From Nitrincola sp. A-D6 (GTDB lineage Bacteria; Pseudomonadota; Gammaproteobacteria; Pseudomonadales; Balneatricaceae), in the NCBI RefSeq assembly GCF_000764495.1, contig NZ_JRLB01000075.1:1-57683 (forward strand): DNA of 57,683 nt. The letters run 5' to 3'. The notes under the pieces are model-generated. The model did not search any database and was not told where the DNA came from. It saw only the letters and a program-made list of their open reading frames with translations. Positions 49,156-57,683 of this stretch are shown piece by piece (within the stretch, counting starts at the first letter, position 1; the number at the start of each line of letters is the position of its first letter). Both the position numbers and the translations under genes were made by a program.

Positions 49156-49659
49156 TTGCTGAGTTATCGTCAAATCAACCTGCTGGGGTTAATCACCTGT
49201 ATAGCCGCCATGGCGTTCGCTGTCGGATTCCTGCAAAACTATTTGCAACTTGAACCCTGTCCGCTGTGTGTTATCACACGGGTTATTGTGATCAGCATGT
49301 CCGTTATCTTTTTTCTGGGCCTGATTCACAATCCCAAGCAGACAGGACAGCGCCTTTATGGCAGCCTGAATCTACTCGTTGGACTGGCCGGTTTTGGTGT
49401 ACAGCTACGCCATATCTGGTTACAGAACCTGCCACCTGATCAGGTACCTGCCTGTGGTCCAGGTCTGGAATTTCTGTTGCAAACACAACCGGCACTTTCT
49501 GCACTACGGACTGTATTTGAAGGATCGGGTGATTGTGCCGTTATCGACTGGACATTTATGGGGCTGACCATTCCAATGCAAACAGCATTACTGTTTGGTT
49601 TCCTGCTGATTCTGGTGGTGTTACAACTGAAAAAACGTCCCCGCAGCCTCTTTGGCTAA
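49156..49659 (+). CDS. dsbB: Disulfide bond formation protein DsbB
   Basis: Inner-membrane quinone-linked oxidase that re-oxidises DsbA. The start is a TTG at 49156, set by AAGGAGT eight bases upstream; the frame is open further back but would overlap ydbL. 167 residues, four membrane helices. First Cys pair Cys35/Cys38 (CPLC), second pair Cys100 and Cys127 in the periplasmic loop. All four catalytic Cys are present. Confidence 0.93.
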   Translation: MLSYRQINLLGLITCIAAMAFAVGFLQNYLQLEPCPLCVITRVIVISMSVIFFLGLIHNPKQTGQRLYGSLNLLVGLAGFGVQLRHIWLQNLPPDQVPACGPGLEFLLQTQPALSALRTVFEGSGDCAVIDWTFMGLTIPMQTALLFGFLLILVVLQLKKRPRSLFG

Positions 49660-49680
49660 TAACGCTTTAGTGCAAATACG

Positions 49681-50564
49681 ATGAGTCTGTCTCTGCACCA
49701 TCCAAGCGTCAGAGACCTGTGCTGGGCCATTAATGGGCCTACATTGTTTAATGCACCTGAGTTCTGCCAATGGCAGGACACCAGTGACTGGTTTAGCGCT
49801 CTGCTTCAGCAACTGGACCAGCAACCTGCTCCACTTCTGCAACACCTGCAACACAACCCGGCAACCCCAATCCCACCAGACTGGGTCAGTATTTCGAACG
49901 ACTGTGGCATTTTTACTTAAAGCAGCACCCGGACTATGACCTGCTGGAACATAATCTGCAAATACGCAGTCCGGACAAGCGTACACTGGGCGAGCTGGAT
50001 CTGCTGATCCGCCATCGGTACAGCCATGAGGTACTTCACCTTGAACTGGCAGTTAAGTTTTATCTTGCCGTTCCGCAACAGCCTTCAGAGATCAATCTGG
50101 CCTGCTATATAGGTCCTGGCTTGAAAGACCGGCTGTTACGTAAATATCAGCACACCTGTAACCATCAACTGCCACTATCAAGCAGTGAGGTGGCTCAAAC
50201 GCAGCTTGCCGCAAAACACCTGCACGTTGATCAGGCTCAAGCGGTGTTTCGTGGGCGCCTGTTTCAACCCCTGGCCATCGCCGCGGAGGGTCAACCCGCC
50301 TGGTTGGCACAGGCTCAACTTGGCCAACTGAACACCCACGCCAATTTTCTTTGTCTGCAGCGTCGACAATGGTTTGCAGCTATATCCGAAAACCACGACA
50401 GCCATGCTTTCGATCAGCTTACCCATCAACTGGCCTCCCCCCTGGAGCGCCCCCTGCAAGTTGCCGTTATTGATCCTCACACCCAGCAGGAAACACGCCG
50501 ATTATTTGTTGTTCCCGACCACTGGGAAGCCGCCGCCCGAGACTGTCTGTATCAGCCCCTTTAA
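49681..50564 (+). CDS. DUF1853 protein, apparent one-base deletion
   Basis: The first frame (SVRDLCWAINGPTLFNAPEF to about 49870) stops at 49920. The conserved rest (RLGQYFERLWHFYLKQHPDYDLLEHNLQIRS, GELDLLIR, LELAVKFYL, and onward to the end) is in the next frame. One added base near 49870-49880 restores about 294 residues, the DUF1853 size. The GELDLL and LELAVKFY pattern resembles PD-(D/E)XK nuclease-fold motifs, so a nuclease-like fold is possible; function is unknown. Confidence 0.8.
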
Positions 50565-51979
50565 CCTGATGTTCCTGCATTAATCGCTGTAAACGATCCA
50601 GTGCTGACTGATGTTGTGAACTGCAGGCTGGTGCGAAGCTCAAACGTAGTGCCTGACGAAAATCACCGCTAACAGAAAATAACGGGCCGGGGGTAATAGC
50701 CACGCCCTGTTGCTGGGCCAGAGGATAAAGGGCCAGCGTATCGATCGGCTGTTGCCACTCCACCCAGAGACATAGCCCTCCCTGTGGCAGATCAAACTCT
50801 ATGCTATCCGGCCAGCGGGTTCGCAACGCCTGTATCCAGTCTTGTGACTGGCGATAAAGCACACTGATGGATTGTCGCAAATAACGGTCGTAATCACCCG
50901 AAATCAAATAATCATTTAGACCTTGCTGCACGAAATGGCTATTCGCCAGTTGTGTTATTAACTGCAGGTAGACAATTTGCTTATGCCAGCGTTTGCTTAG
51001 CACCCATCCCAAACGCAGATCACGAGACAGGGCTTTGGAATAGGAACCACAGAGAATCACCCGATCCTGCTCATCCAGTGCTTTCAAAGGCGATAAGCGC
51101 CCGGTGAAACTCAGTTCACGATAGATATCATCTTCTATCAACGTAATTTCATGCTTATTAGCCAAATCGAGTAAGCGCCGCTGATGCGCTTCTGGCATTA
51201 ATGATCCCCCGGTGTAGCAAAGCAGGGTGTTACGACACAGGCCCGAATGGGCCAATGCTGCAGTGCGCGCTCCAGGCATTCAGATCCATGCCGGTTTGCA
51301 TATTAACGGGTATTTGCACCGCCTTGAGCTGTAGCTGTTCCAGTAACTGAATCACACCATAAAAACCAGGATTTTCTACGGCCACCAGATCACCGGGTCG
51401 GCAACAGGTTTTTAATGCCAGAAACAGTGCATTCTGGCAACCACTGGTGATACAAAACTCATCGGCGCTAACCTGACAGGCATCTCGCTGATAACGTTGT
51501 GCCAGTGTCTGACGCAACGGCAGATAACCTGCCGGCTCCTCATAGCGCTGATGTGCTTTGCCTCGTGACTGGCGCAGCGCACGTCCAATCGAGCGGTTCA
51601 ACAACATCAGACCGGCTGAAATCTGTGCGGATTGACCGCCTGGCAACAGATCAAAGGCGGCCCCCTGCAACATAATGTCAGTCAGCAACTCACTACTGTT
51701 AACCGGTACAGGGCCGGGAATAGCCGTCGATTCCACTACAGGCTGATCCAATGCCAAACCCGGCCACTCACAGACAAAGTAGCCTGATCGGGGTCGCGCC
51801 TCTATACGCCCCTGGGCTTCCAGACGCTGAAAGGCATGCAGCACTGTCGCTTTAGACAATTGCTTTTCCTGGCACAGCTGTCGCACCGAGGGTAACCGTT
51901 CACCCACTCGCCAACGGCCTGTTTGTATTTGGGAGTAAAGCCAGGCCTCCAACTTCAGGTAGGCATAATCCTGCTTCAT
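50467..51979 (-). CDS. MocR-family (GntR-HTH + aminotransferase) regulator, two or three apparent deletions
   Basis: N-terminal GntR winged helix (GRWRVGERLPSVRQLCQEKQLSKATVLHAFQRLEAQGRIEARPRSGYFV), then a fold type I aminotransferase domain that binds PLP (FCITSGCQNALFLALKTCCRPGD; the Lys in CGSYSKALSRDLRLGW). The ATG at 51979 has GAGGTG upstream. Two single-base deletions (near 51283 and in the C run 51206-51210) split it; with both restored the middle reads LECLERALQHWPIRACVVTPCFATPGGSLMPEA. The end at 50467 overlaps DUF1853 by 98 bases; a third missing base at 50566-50567 would place the stop at 50561, giving about 473 residues. Target genes unknown. Confidence 0.82.
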
Positions 51980-52003
51980 AATCACCTCAATAGACTGCAC
52001 ATC

Positions 52004-52034
52004 TGTACCTATTATTTATTATTTTTTTGTACCT
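52004..52034. promoter_or_regulatory. Paired TGTACCT direct repeats between the MocR and ccoG genes
   Basis: TGTACCT occurs at 52004-52010 and again at 52028-52034, 24 bases apart in the same orientation, separated by an AT-rich stretch. MocR regulators often bind direct repeats beside their own genes. This is a candidate operator for the divergent pair. Confidence 0.45.
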
Positions 52035-52093
52035 GTCCTTATTTATACAGGCTCCTTACACTGCCTGGAGTAAATTAAGAGGGCCTAACGATC

Positions 52094-53497
52094 ATGCACC
52101 AGTCACCATCTGCTCAAATTCCACTTCGCCCAATCACCGATTCCCACGGGCTTGAAGGCCGAAAAATCCATGTACGCCTCACTGAGGGACGCTTTCAGAA
52201 TCTCAGACGCCTGATCAGCTGGCCATTATTGGCGCTGTTTTTCGGACTGGTATGGATGCAGTCCAATGGCACACCCTGGTTACTGTTTGATTTTCCGCAG
52301 CGACGCATCCTGCTATTCGGTACACACCTTTCCTGGTACGACCTGCACATCCTGACAGGGTTGATGATTACAGGGGCCAGTCTGTTATTTTTTGTATCCA
52401 TGGTCTGGGGACGGGTCTGGTGTGGCTTTGCTTGCCCACAAACCATCTGGACCTGGATCTTTATCCGCATTGAACAATGGACAGAAGGACGCGCGGCTTT
52501 GCGCCAGCGTCAGGAGCAGATGCCACTCACGCGAGCCAAACTCGCCCGACGCATAGTCAAACATACCTTGTGGATGACTGTTGCACTGCTCACCACAATC
52601 ACCTTCACCGGCTATTTTATGCCTATCCGAAACCTTGTCGCTCAACTGGCCAGTGCAGAGGCATCCACCACCCTGGTTGGCTGGTTAGTCTGCATGACAC
52701 TGCTGACGTATATCAATGCCGGACTCATACGAGAGAAAATCTGCTTACATGCCTGCCCCTACTCACGCTTTCAAGCTGTGATGATGGATGATCAATCGCT
52801 TAAGGTCAGCTACAACGCAGAACGTGGAGAACCCAGGGGAGCGATAAAACCCTACAGTGCAACAAAGCTGGAAAAGGGTACTACGGGAGATTGTGTAGAC
52901 TGCAATATCTGCGTTCAGGTCTGCCCAACCGGCATAGACATACGCGATGGGCTGCAGGCCGCCTGTATCGATTGTGCTGCCTGTATCGATGCCTGCGACC
53001 AGGTGATGTTGAAAACCCATCGTCCAACCGGACTGATCAGTTTCGCTGCGGCTCAACAGCAACATTCACAACAACCGCCGCGTTTTTGGCGTCCCCGCCT
53101 GCTAGGTTACGTTGCAGTGACATTGATTGCCTTCAGCTCTACAGGTTATGCACTGGTGAATAAAAAAGATCTGGTAGTCGAAATCCGTCGTGACCGTGAC
53201 AGTCTGTTCCGGGAGTTTTCAGATGGATCAGTGTGTAATTTTTATCAGATCAAAGCAGACAGTTTCGATCCAACATTGACGCAGATGCATGTCAGCGTCA
53301 GCGGTCAGGACGGTTTAGTACTCCAGGGACCGGAAACTTTTCAGTTGGATAACAGCGGTGAATGGACAGCTTACAGGGTATGCCTTATGGAACCTGCAGG
53401 GGGTGTGCTGCCCATCACCTTTAACTTTAGTGATCAGACCAGAACATGGAGTCGTTCATCCAGTCTGATCACCAATACCGGTTATCAACAGCGCTGA
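52094..53497 (+). CDS. ccoG: Cytochrome c oxidase accessory protein CcoG (FixG/RdxA)
   Basis: Membrane iron-sulfur protein of 467 residues that helps cbb3 oxidase assembly, in some bacteria by reducing copper. It has about five membrane segments. An early CGFACPQTIW and CLHACPYSRFQ are followed by the ferredoxin pair CVDCNICVQVCPTGIDI and CIDCAACIDACDQV (about 270-305), then a periplasmic C-terminal IgG-like domain after the last helix. The rest of the cco operon is not in the window. Its stop codon abuts that of the copper receptor gene (TGATCA). Confidence 0.95.
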   Translation: MHQSPSAQIPLRPITDSHGLEGRKIHVRLTEGRFQNLRRLISWPLLALFFGLVWMQSNGTPWLLFDFPQRRILLFGTHLSWYDLHILTGLMITGASLLFFVSMVWGRVWCGFACPQTIWTWIFIRIEQWTEGRAALRQRQEQMPLTRAKLARRIVKHTLWMTVALLTTITFTGYFMPIRNLVAQLASAEASTTLVGWLVCMTLLTYINAGLIREKICLHACPYSRFQAVMMDDQSLKVSYNAERGEPRGAIKPYSATKLEKGTTGDCVDCNICVQVCPTGIDIRDGLQAACIDCAACIDACDQVMLKTHRPTGLISFAAAQQQHSQQPPRFWRPRLLGYVAVTLIAFSSTGYALVNKKDLVVEIRRDRDSLFREFSDGSVCNFYQIKADSFDPTLTQMHVSVSGQDGLVLQGPETFQLDNSGEWTAYRVCLMEPAGGVLPITFNFSDQTRTWSRSSSLITNTGYQQR

Positions 53498-55756
53498 TCA
53501 GAACGTCACTTTCACACCGACATAAGCGGAACGGCCCATGCCCGGTACAGCGATACCCCAGGGTACGCCGTTCATGGACATGGTTCGGCCCTGACCGGTG
53601 TATGCACCGCCAGTTGGCAGGGTATAGTAGCGATCAAACAGATTCTCGACACCGAAATCCAGGCGTACCTGTTTCCAGCTATGACTGGAACGCAGGTTGA
53701 TCAGGCTATAGCCAGAGGTGGCAATTTCATTGCGCACATCAGAACCTTCATTTTTATCATCCACAACAACCCACTCAAGCGCATTGTCCCAGCCTCCATG
53801 TTGATGGTTTAGCGTGAAGCGTCCGTTCAGCGGCATAATGTTGTACAGCTCATCACCGCTATCACGGTTCTCACCCTGGGTGTAGTTGATCACACCTTTA
53901 AGTCCCCAGCGTCCCCAATCATTAGATGCCAGCGGCATTTGCATAGACAGGTCGATACCGTACAGGCGAGCTGACTGATTGGCATACTGCAGCACATTGA
54001 ATTGGTCGCTGCCCCAGGCAGGCAAAGCAACGGCATCGATATAATCATCCACGTGAGTGAAGAACGGCGTGGCCGCAATGTTCCAACGGCGGTCACTGGC
54101 ATGCCAGTCGAATGTCGCCGAAGCAGTATAGGCCGTTTCTGGCTTCAAATTAACGTCACCCACATAGCCGTTGCCATCACCAACAAAGTTGTTCATGGTC
54201 GCTGCCATGGCCCAACTGGACCAGGTATAACGTTCATACAGATTGGGGGAGCGGACCTTGCGGGCCAATCCCACCTCAATATCCAGCGTGTCGCTGAACT
54301 GGTAGCGTGCCAGAGCAGTCAGATCCAAATTATCATCAGTCTGATCGCGACTCTTGGCGTTAAACGCTGCCGATTCAACTCCCTGATTAGCCATCATGCT
54401 GTAACCCTGTACCTCGTCGGCATCCATATTTACACGTTCATAACGTGCGCCTAACAGGGTAGTCCAGCGTTCATTATGGCTGGATTCCACTTCAGCAAAC
54501 ACGGCCGAACGGTCACGCTGACCATTATGGATATTCTGGAAAATATCCGGCCCCATACCACCACCCGATGCAGTCCAGTAATCGTCCAGACGGTAACGTT
54601 GCAGGTCGGCACCGACGCGCAGTAGTTGATCGGGATTCAGATTGATATCGGCTTTCAGACTCAGGCCGGTATTCTCGCTTTCAGAATACATTGGCATACC
54701 CGCAGCGCAGGTCGGCTGACCCAGAGCCATAAAACCTATCGGACTGCAGGCCCGTCCATCCGGGTTAGACAGTGCACCATACCAGAAACGTTTGTCATCG
54801 CCGAAGTCCATAAAGTGATCGACACTTTCATGATAAGCGCGTGCTTCCATCACCCCCCAATCGAATTCGCGAGTCCAGGCAAAATTGGCCAGTTTTTGGG
54901 TATTTTCCAGCAGGTCCATACGCTGGTTGGGATAAAGCTGCTCTGGCATATCCTGATAGCTTAATCGGGTTTGGAACAGGTTATCACCAGACCTGAAGGC
55001 GATTCCCAGCGCATGATTCCGGGTTTCGTACGCAGTAGACCCCACCTCATCCAGATCCAGTGTATGGCCAGGACGACCCGTGTCAACGTAATCCCTGAAG
55101 TTGCCGCCCGCTGTGTAGTTGTCGGCCTGACTCCATGAGCCACTGTAGTTGATACTGAGATTATCAGTAGCATAAGTGGCATTCAGGTTGCCTCCAAAGG
55201 CATTGTTGTTGCTGCGATAGAAAGTACCCACTTCAGCTTTGGAAATACTCCCTTCACCTGAAAGAGCAAATTCCGGTGCAGGTCTTTCCGCAACAATGGT
55301 ACCGCCAATGCTGTCACCACCGACACTAACCGGAGTAATACCGGCATAGACCTTAAGCAGTCCGATATTGCTGGGCTCAACATAGGACAGTGGCGGGTTC
55401 ATATGGTTGGGACATGCTGCAATCAGGTCCATACCATCGACTTTAATACGCAGGCGGTCATCAGCCAATCCATGAATCGCTGGCAGGCTAGACACGCCAC
55501 CCGCAGCGTAAAGACTGACGCCGGGGATATCGCGCAGCAAACTGGCACTGTCGTTGGTAGCGGCACGAAGCATTTCAATGACGGATGGAGGTTGCTGCAT
55601 GGAATTATCCAGTGCAGCTGGTACAGGCTTTTCCACGACCAAAACAGTAGCCATCTGGACCTGTTCAGCGTTGACTAGCTGGCTAATCGAGGCGACAGCA
55701 ACAGCAACAACTAATTGCCTTGGCTTAATTCGCGAATATTGGGTTGTACGATTCAT
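53498..55756 (-). CDS. oprC: TonB-dependent copper receptor, OprC/NosA type
   Basis: Outer-membrane receptor, 752 residues. Signal peptide to about residue 30, a TonB box-like ATVLVV, plug domain (about 55-165) and a 22-strand barrel ending in the C-terminal aromatic VKVTF. Residues Cys115 and Met119 form CPNHM (CxxxM) and His314 and Met316 form HFM (HxM); these two motifs form the copper site described for Pseudomonas OprC. A strong AGGAG lies before the ATG. It is convergent with ccoG, so the two genes sit together but are not co-transcribed. Confidence 0.88.
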   Translation of the reverse strand: MNRTTQYSRIKPRQLVVAVAVASISQLVNAEQVQMATVLVVEKPVPAALDNSMQQPPSVIEMLRAATNDSASLLRDIPGVSLYAAGGVSSLPAIHGLADDRLRIKVDGMDLIAACPNHMNPPLSYVEPSNIGLLKVYAGITPVSVGGDSIGGTIVAERPAPEFALSGEGSISKAEVGTFYRSNNNAFGGNLNATYATDNLSINYSGSWSQADNYTAGGNFRDYVDTGRPGHTLDLDEVGSTAYETRNHALGIAFRSGDNLFQTRLSYQDMPEQLYPNQRMDLLENTQKLANFAWTREFDWGVMEARAYHESVDHFMDFGDDKRFWYGALSNPDGRACSPIGFMALGQPTCAAGMPMYSESENTGLSLKADINLNPDQLLRVGADLQRYRLDDYWTASGGGMGPDIFQNIHNGQRDRSAVFAEVESSHNERWTTLLGARYERVNMDADEVQGYSMMANQGVESAAFNAKSRDQTDDNLDLTALARYQFSDTLDIEVGLARKVRSPNLYERYTWSSWAMAATMNNFVGDGNGYVGDVNLKPETAYTASATFDWHASDRRWNIAATPFFTHVDDYIDAVALPAWGSDQFNVLQYANQSARLYGIDLSMQMPLASNDWGRWGLKGVINYTQGENRDSGDELYNIMPLNGRFTLNHQHGGWDNALEWVVVDDKNEGSDVRNEIATSGYSLINLRSSHSWKQVRLDFGVENLFDRYYTLPTGGAYTGQGRTMSMNGVPWGIAVPGMGRSAYVGVKVTF

Positions 55757-56081
55757 TTTGGCTCCTACTTATTCCCTGATCTATATCTACACCTGCGACA
55801 TCTGTCGACCTGAAGGGGGTTAAAGGCCGCTGAAGTGGTGCTGCGAAAGGGCTAAAATTTGAAACGAGACCGATTGTAGTGGAAACCTACTGGCTTGAAT
55901 TGAGGCATAATGTCGCACTTGGAGCAGATATTGCTTAGCGTCCACGATCCATGCTGGCCTGGTTTTTCCACCTGATCAGCAATTGCATCCACACTGATAA
56001 GCCTTACAGTCACATGTTGATTGCAAAGCGCCAAAAAGCGGTGCAAAGTGACAAACTCAGGCTGAACCCGGAACAGATTCT
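55757..56081. other. Intergenic region between the copper receptor and the sulP genes
   Basis: About 325 bases. It holds the receptor's ribosome binding site and presumably both promoters. A minus-strand open frame (55852-56046, 64 residues, with CSKC) begins with TTG, has no ribosome binding site, and matches nothing I recognise, so I do not call it a gene. Confidence 0.5.
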
Positions 56082-57646
56082 ATGTATCGTTTACTCTCCC
56101 TTCTTTAAAAGGTGACCTTTTTGGTGGCATTACGGCGGGCGTAGTAGCCCTTCCTCTGGCGCTGGCGTTTGGTGTTGCATCAGGTGCGGGTGCGGCTGCT
56201 GGCCTCTATGGTGCTATAGCCCTGGGATTGGTGGCGGCCATATTCGGGGGAACACGCGTACAGATTTCCGGCCCCACCGGTCCGATGACAGTAGTTTTTG
56301 CATCAGCTATCGCCGCATTTGGTGGCAGTTTCGAGATGGCACTGGCTGTAGTGCTGGTAGGAGGCCTGCTGCAAATGGTTCTGGGTCTGTTGCGTACCGG
56401 CGGACTGGTGCACTTTATTCCCTACCCGGTGATATCAGGTTTTATGAGCGGCATTGGTGTGATCATCATTATCCTGCAGCTGGCTCCACTTCTGGGCGCT
56501 CCCGCATCATCTTCACCCTTGATCGCCCTTAGTCAACTAACCAATACCCTCAGCAGCATCAATATTGAAGCACTGAGCTTAGGGCTATTAACACTCGGTA
56601 TCGTTTTTCTGACCCCAATAAAACTCAGTCGCTTCGTACCTTCGCCACTCATTGCACTGATTTTTTGCACTCTGCTGAGTTATTTTTCCGGGTTTAGTGT
56701 TGCTGAAATTGGCCATATACCTACAGGCTTACCTGAACTGAAGTTACCCAGATTCACGCTGGAGCAGTGGAGTGTCATCGTGACACTGGGTGCTACACTG
56801 GCACTGCTTGGCAGTATTGATAGCCTGCTGACATCACTGGTGGCAGACTCCATTACCCATACCCACACCCGCCCTAATCGCGAACTGATCGGCCAGGGCC
56901 TTGGCAATACACTCTGTGCTTTTATAGGTGGACTGCCAGGAGCCGGGGCAACCATGAGAACCGTAATAAACGTGAACTCAGGCGGTACTACCCGGCTCAG
57001 TGGTATCATCCACTCCCTTTTCCTGCTGACACTGTTAATGGGGCTTGCACCGCTGGCATCACAAATTCCACTGGCCGTCCTGGCTGGTATATTAATCAAG
57101 GTTGGTTTTGATATTCTTGATTACCGCATGCTGAAACGACTGAAAACCGCACCCCGGTCAGAAATATTAATTATGATGGCAGTCTTCGCGCTGACGGTAC
57201 TTGTTGATCTGGTTATGGCGGTCGGCGTTGGTGTGGTTCTGGCGATGGGCATGCTGACGCGGCGGGTAGCCAGGGAGGCTGATATCAGCTTTGATGACCA
57301 CAACGGGCATCATTCCCATGATGTTGAAAAAGTGGGCCCGGGTGTCCGCGTGGTGCATGTTAAAGGTCCGCTATTCTTTGGATCAGTCAGCCATATGCTT
57401 GACCGTATCGAAACCGTCGATAAGGTTATAGATACTGAGGACATCATCATTGACTGCCTTAAGGTCGATTTTATGGATTTAACTGCAATTTTTGCGCTGG
57501 ACGAAATGGTGGAACGTCTGTTGCAGCATAAAATTCGCCCAAAGGTTGTCACGACCCCAGCGATCAAAGAACAACTCCTGCAAATCAACACCCCGCATCT
57601 TACAGAAGCGATTATTTTCACCAATATGAAAACGGCAATGCGGTAA
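56082..57646 (+). CDS. SulP family anion transporter with STAS domain, apparent one-base deletion
   Basis: Inner-membrane carrier. The frame open from 56228 starts inside helix 1; the sequence before it, GDLFGGITAGVVALPLALAFGVASGAGAAAGLYGA, is clearly SulP but has no start codon. The ATG at 56082 (MYRLLSLL) is in another frame, and one T added at 56103-56107 joins them, giving about 521 residues. FGGTRVQISGPTGPMTVV and LIGQGLGNTLCAFIGGLPGAGATMRT are family motifs. A C-terminal STAS domain follows (about 405-515). Sulfate or bicarbonate are the likely substrates. The start is less sure than the rest. Confidence 0.82.
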
Positions 57647-57652
57647 AGGGGG

Positions 57653-57683
57653 CACGCTGGGGTGGTGCCATGCTGGGGTGGTG
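57653..57683. repeat. 16-bp tandem repeat at the window end
   Basis: Two copies of CAYGCTGGGGTGGTGC (Y is C, then T) follow the sulP stop by six bases, the second cut by the window edge one base short. The array may extend further. Confidence 0.75.

Noticed and set aside
55852-56046. 64-residue minus-strand frame with CSKC
   Set aside because: TTG start without a ribosome binding site and no recognisable family; likely chance.

Overview
This window looks like chromosome from a marine or mildly halophilic gammaproteobacterium of the Oceanospirillales type. Evidence is the gammaproteobacterial gene set (ArgP/ArgO, YcgN-YcgL-RNase D, DnaX-YbaB-RecR, YdbH-YnbE-YdbL, a 4.5S RNA close to the E. 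coli sequence) and the sodium-linked transport genes (Mrp antiporter, NhaD, BCCT carrier, SLC13 carrier). The genus is not resolved. I see no prophage, insertion sequence, CRISPR array, tRNA or rRNA.

Layout. 1-2952 (minus): branched-chain amino acid ABC transporter genes in the order livG-livF-livH-livM, livM cut by the window edge. 3044-11435: flavoprotein, peptidoglycan amidase, divergent argO/argP, a class I glutamine amidotransferase, an SLC13 carrier, a GST preceded by six 12-bp tandem repeats, and a drug/metabolite transporter. 11443-15807 (minus): DnaQ-like exonuclease, cNMP/CBS/DUF294 protein, BCCT carrier. 16068-21978 (plus): complete mrpABCDEFG operon. 21988-28247: apeB, prc with an overlapping unknown membrane gene, and rpsA with a structured leader and strong terminator. 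28365-33086 (minus): compact operon dnaX-ybaB-recR-rnd-ycgL-ycgN. 33183-36937: nhaD, glutathionyl-hydroquinone reductase, the SRP RNA gene with its promoter, DUF2058. 36992-41928: double-receiver regulator, alr and ridA, Lrp-type regulator, folE2, pseudouridine synthase. 42062-44576 (minus): ftsA-ftsZ. 45035-50564: small membrane protein, O-methyltransferase, ydbH-ynbE-ydbL, dsbB, DUF1853. 50467-57646: MocR-type regulator, ccoG, an OprC-like copper receptor and a SulP transporter.

The most important caveat is sequence quality. At least thirteen sites in twelve genes need exactly one inserted base to restore a full-length conserved protein. Most lie in short G/C homopolymers and one is inside the essential gene rpsA. 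All look like missing bases and none like extra ones, so I read them as consensus deletions and give corrected gene spans.

Themes: sodium and osmotic homeostasis (Mrp, NhaD, BCCT, SLC13), copper and cbb3 oxidase maturation (CcoG beside an OprC-type receptor), envelope maintenance (Prc, YdbH system, DsbB, FtsA/FtsZ) and DNA replication/repair (DnaX, RecR, YbaB). Best leads are a probable tau/gamma recoding site in dnaX, ftsAZ and rpsA outside their usual neighbourhoods, the unknown gene coupled to prc, and the repeat array before the GST. I did not find a convincing wholly new multigene system.
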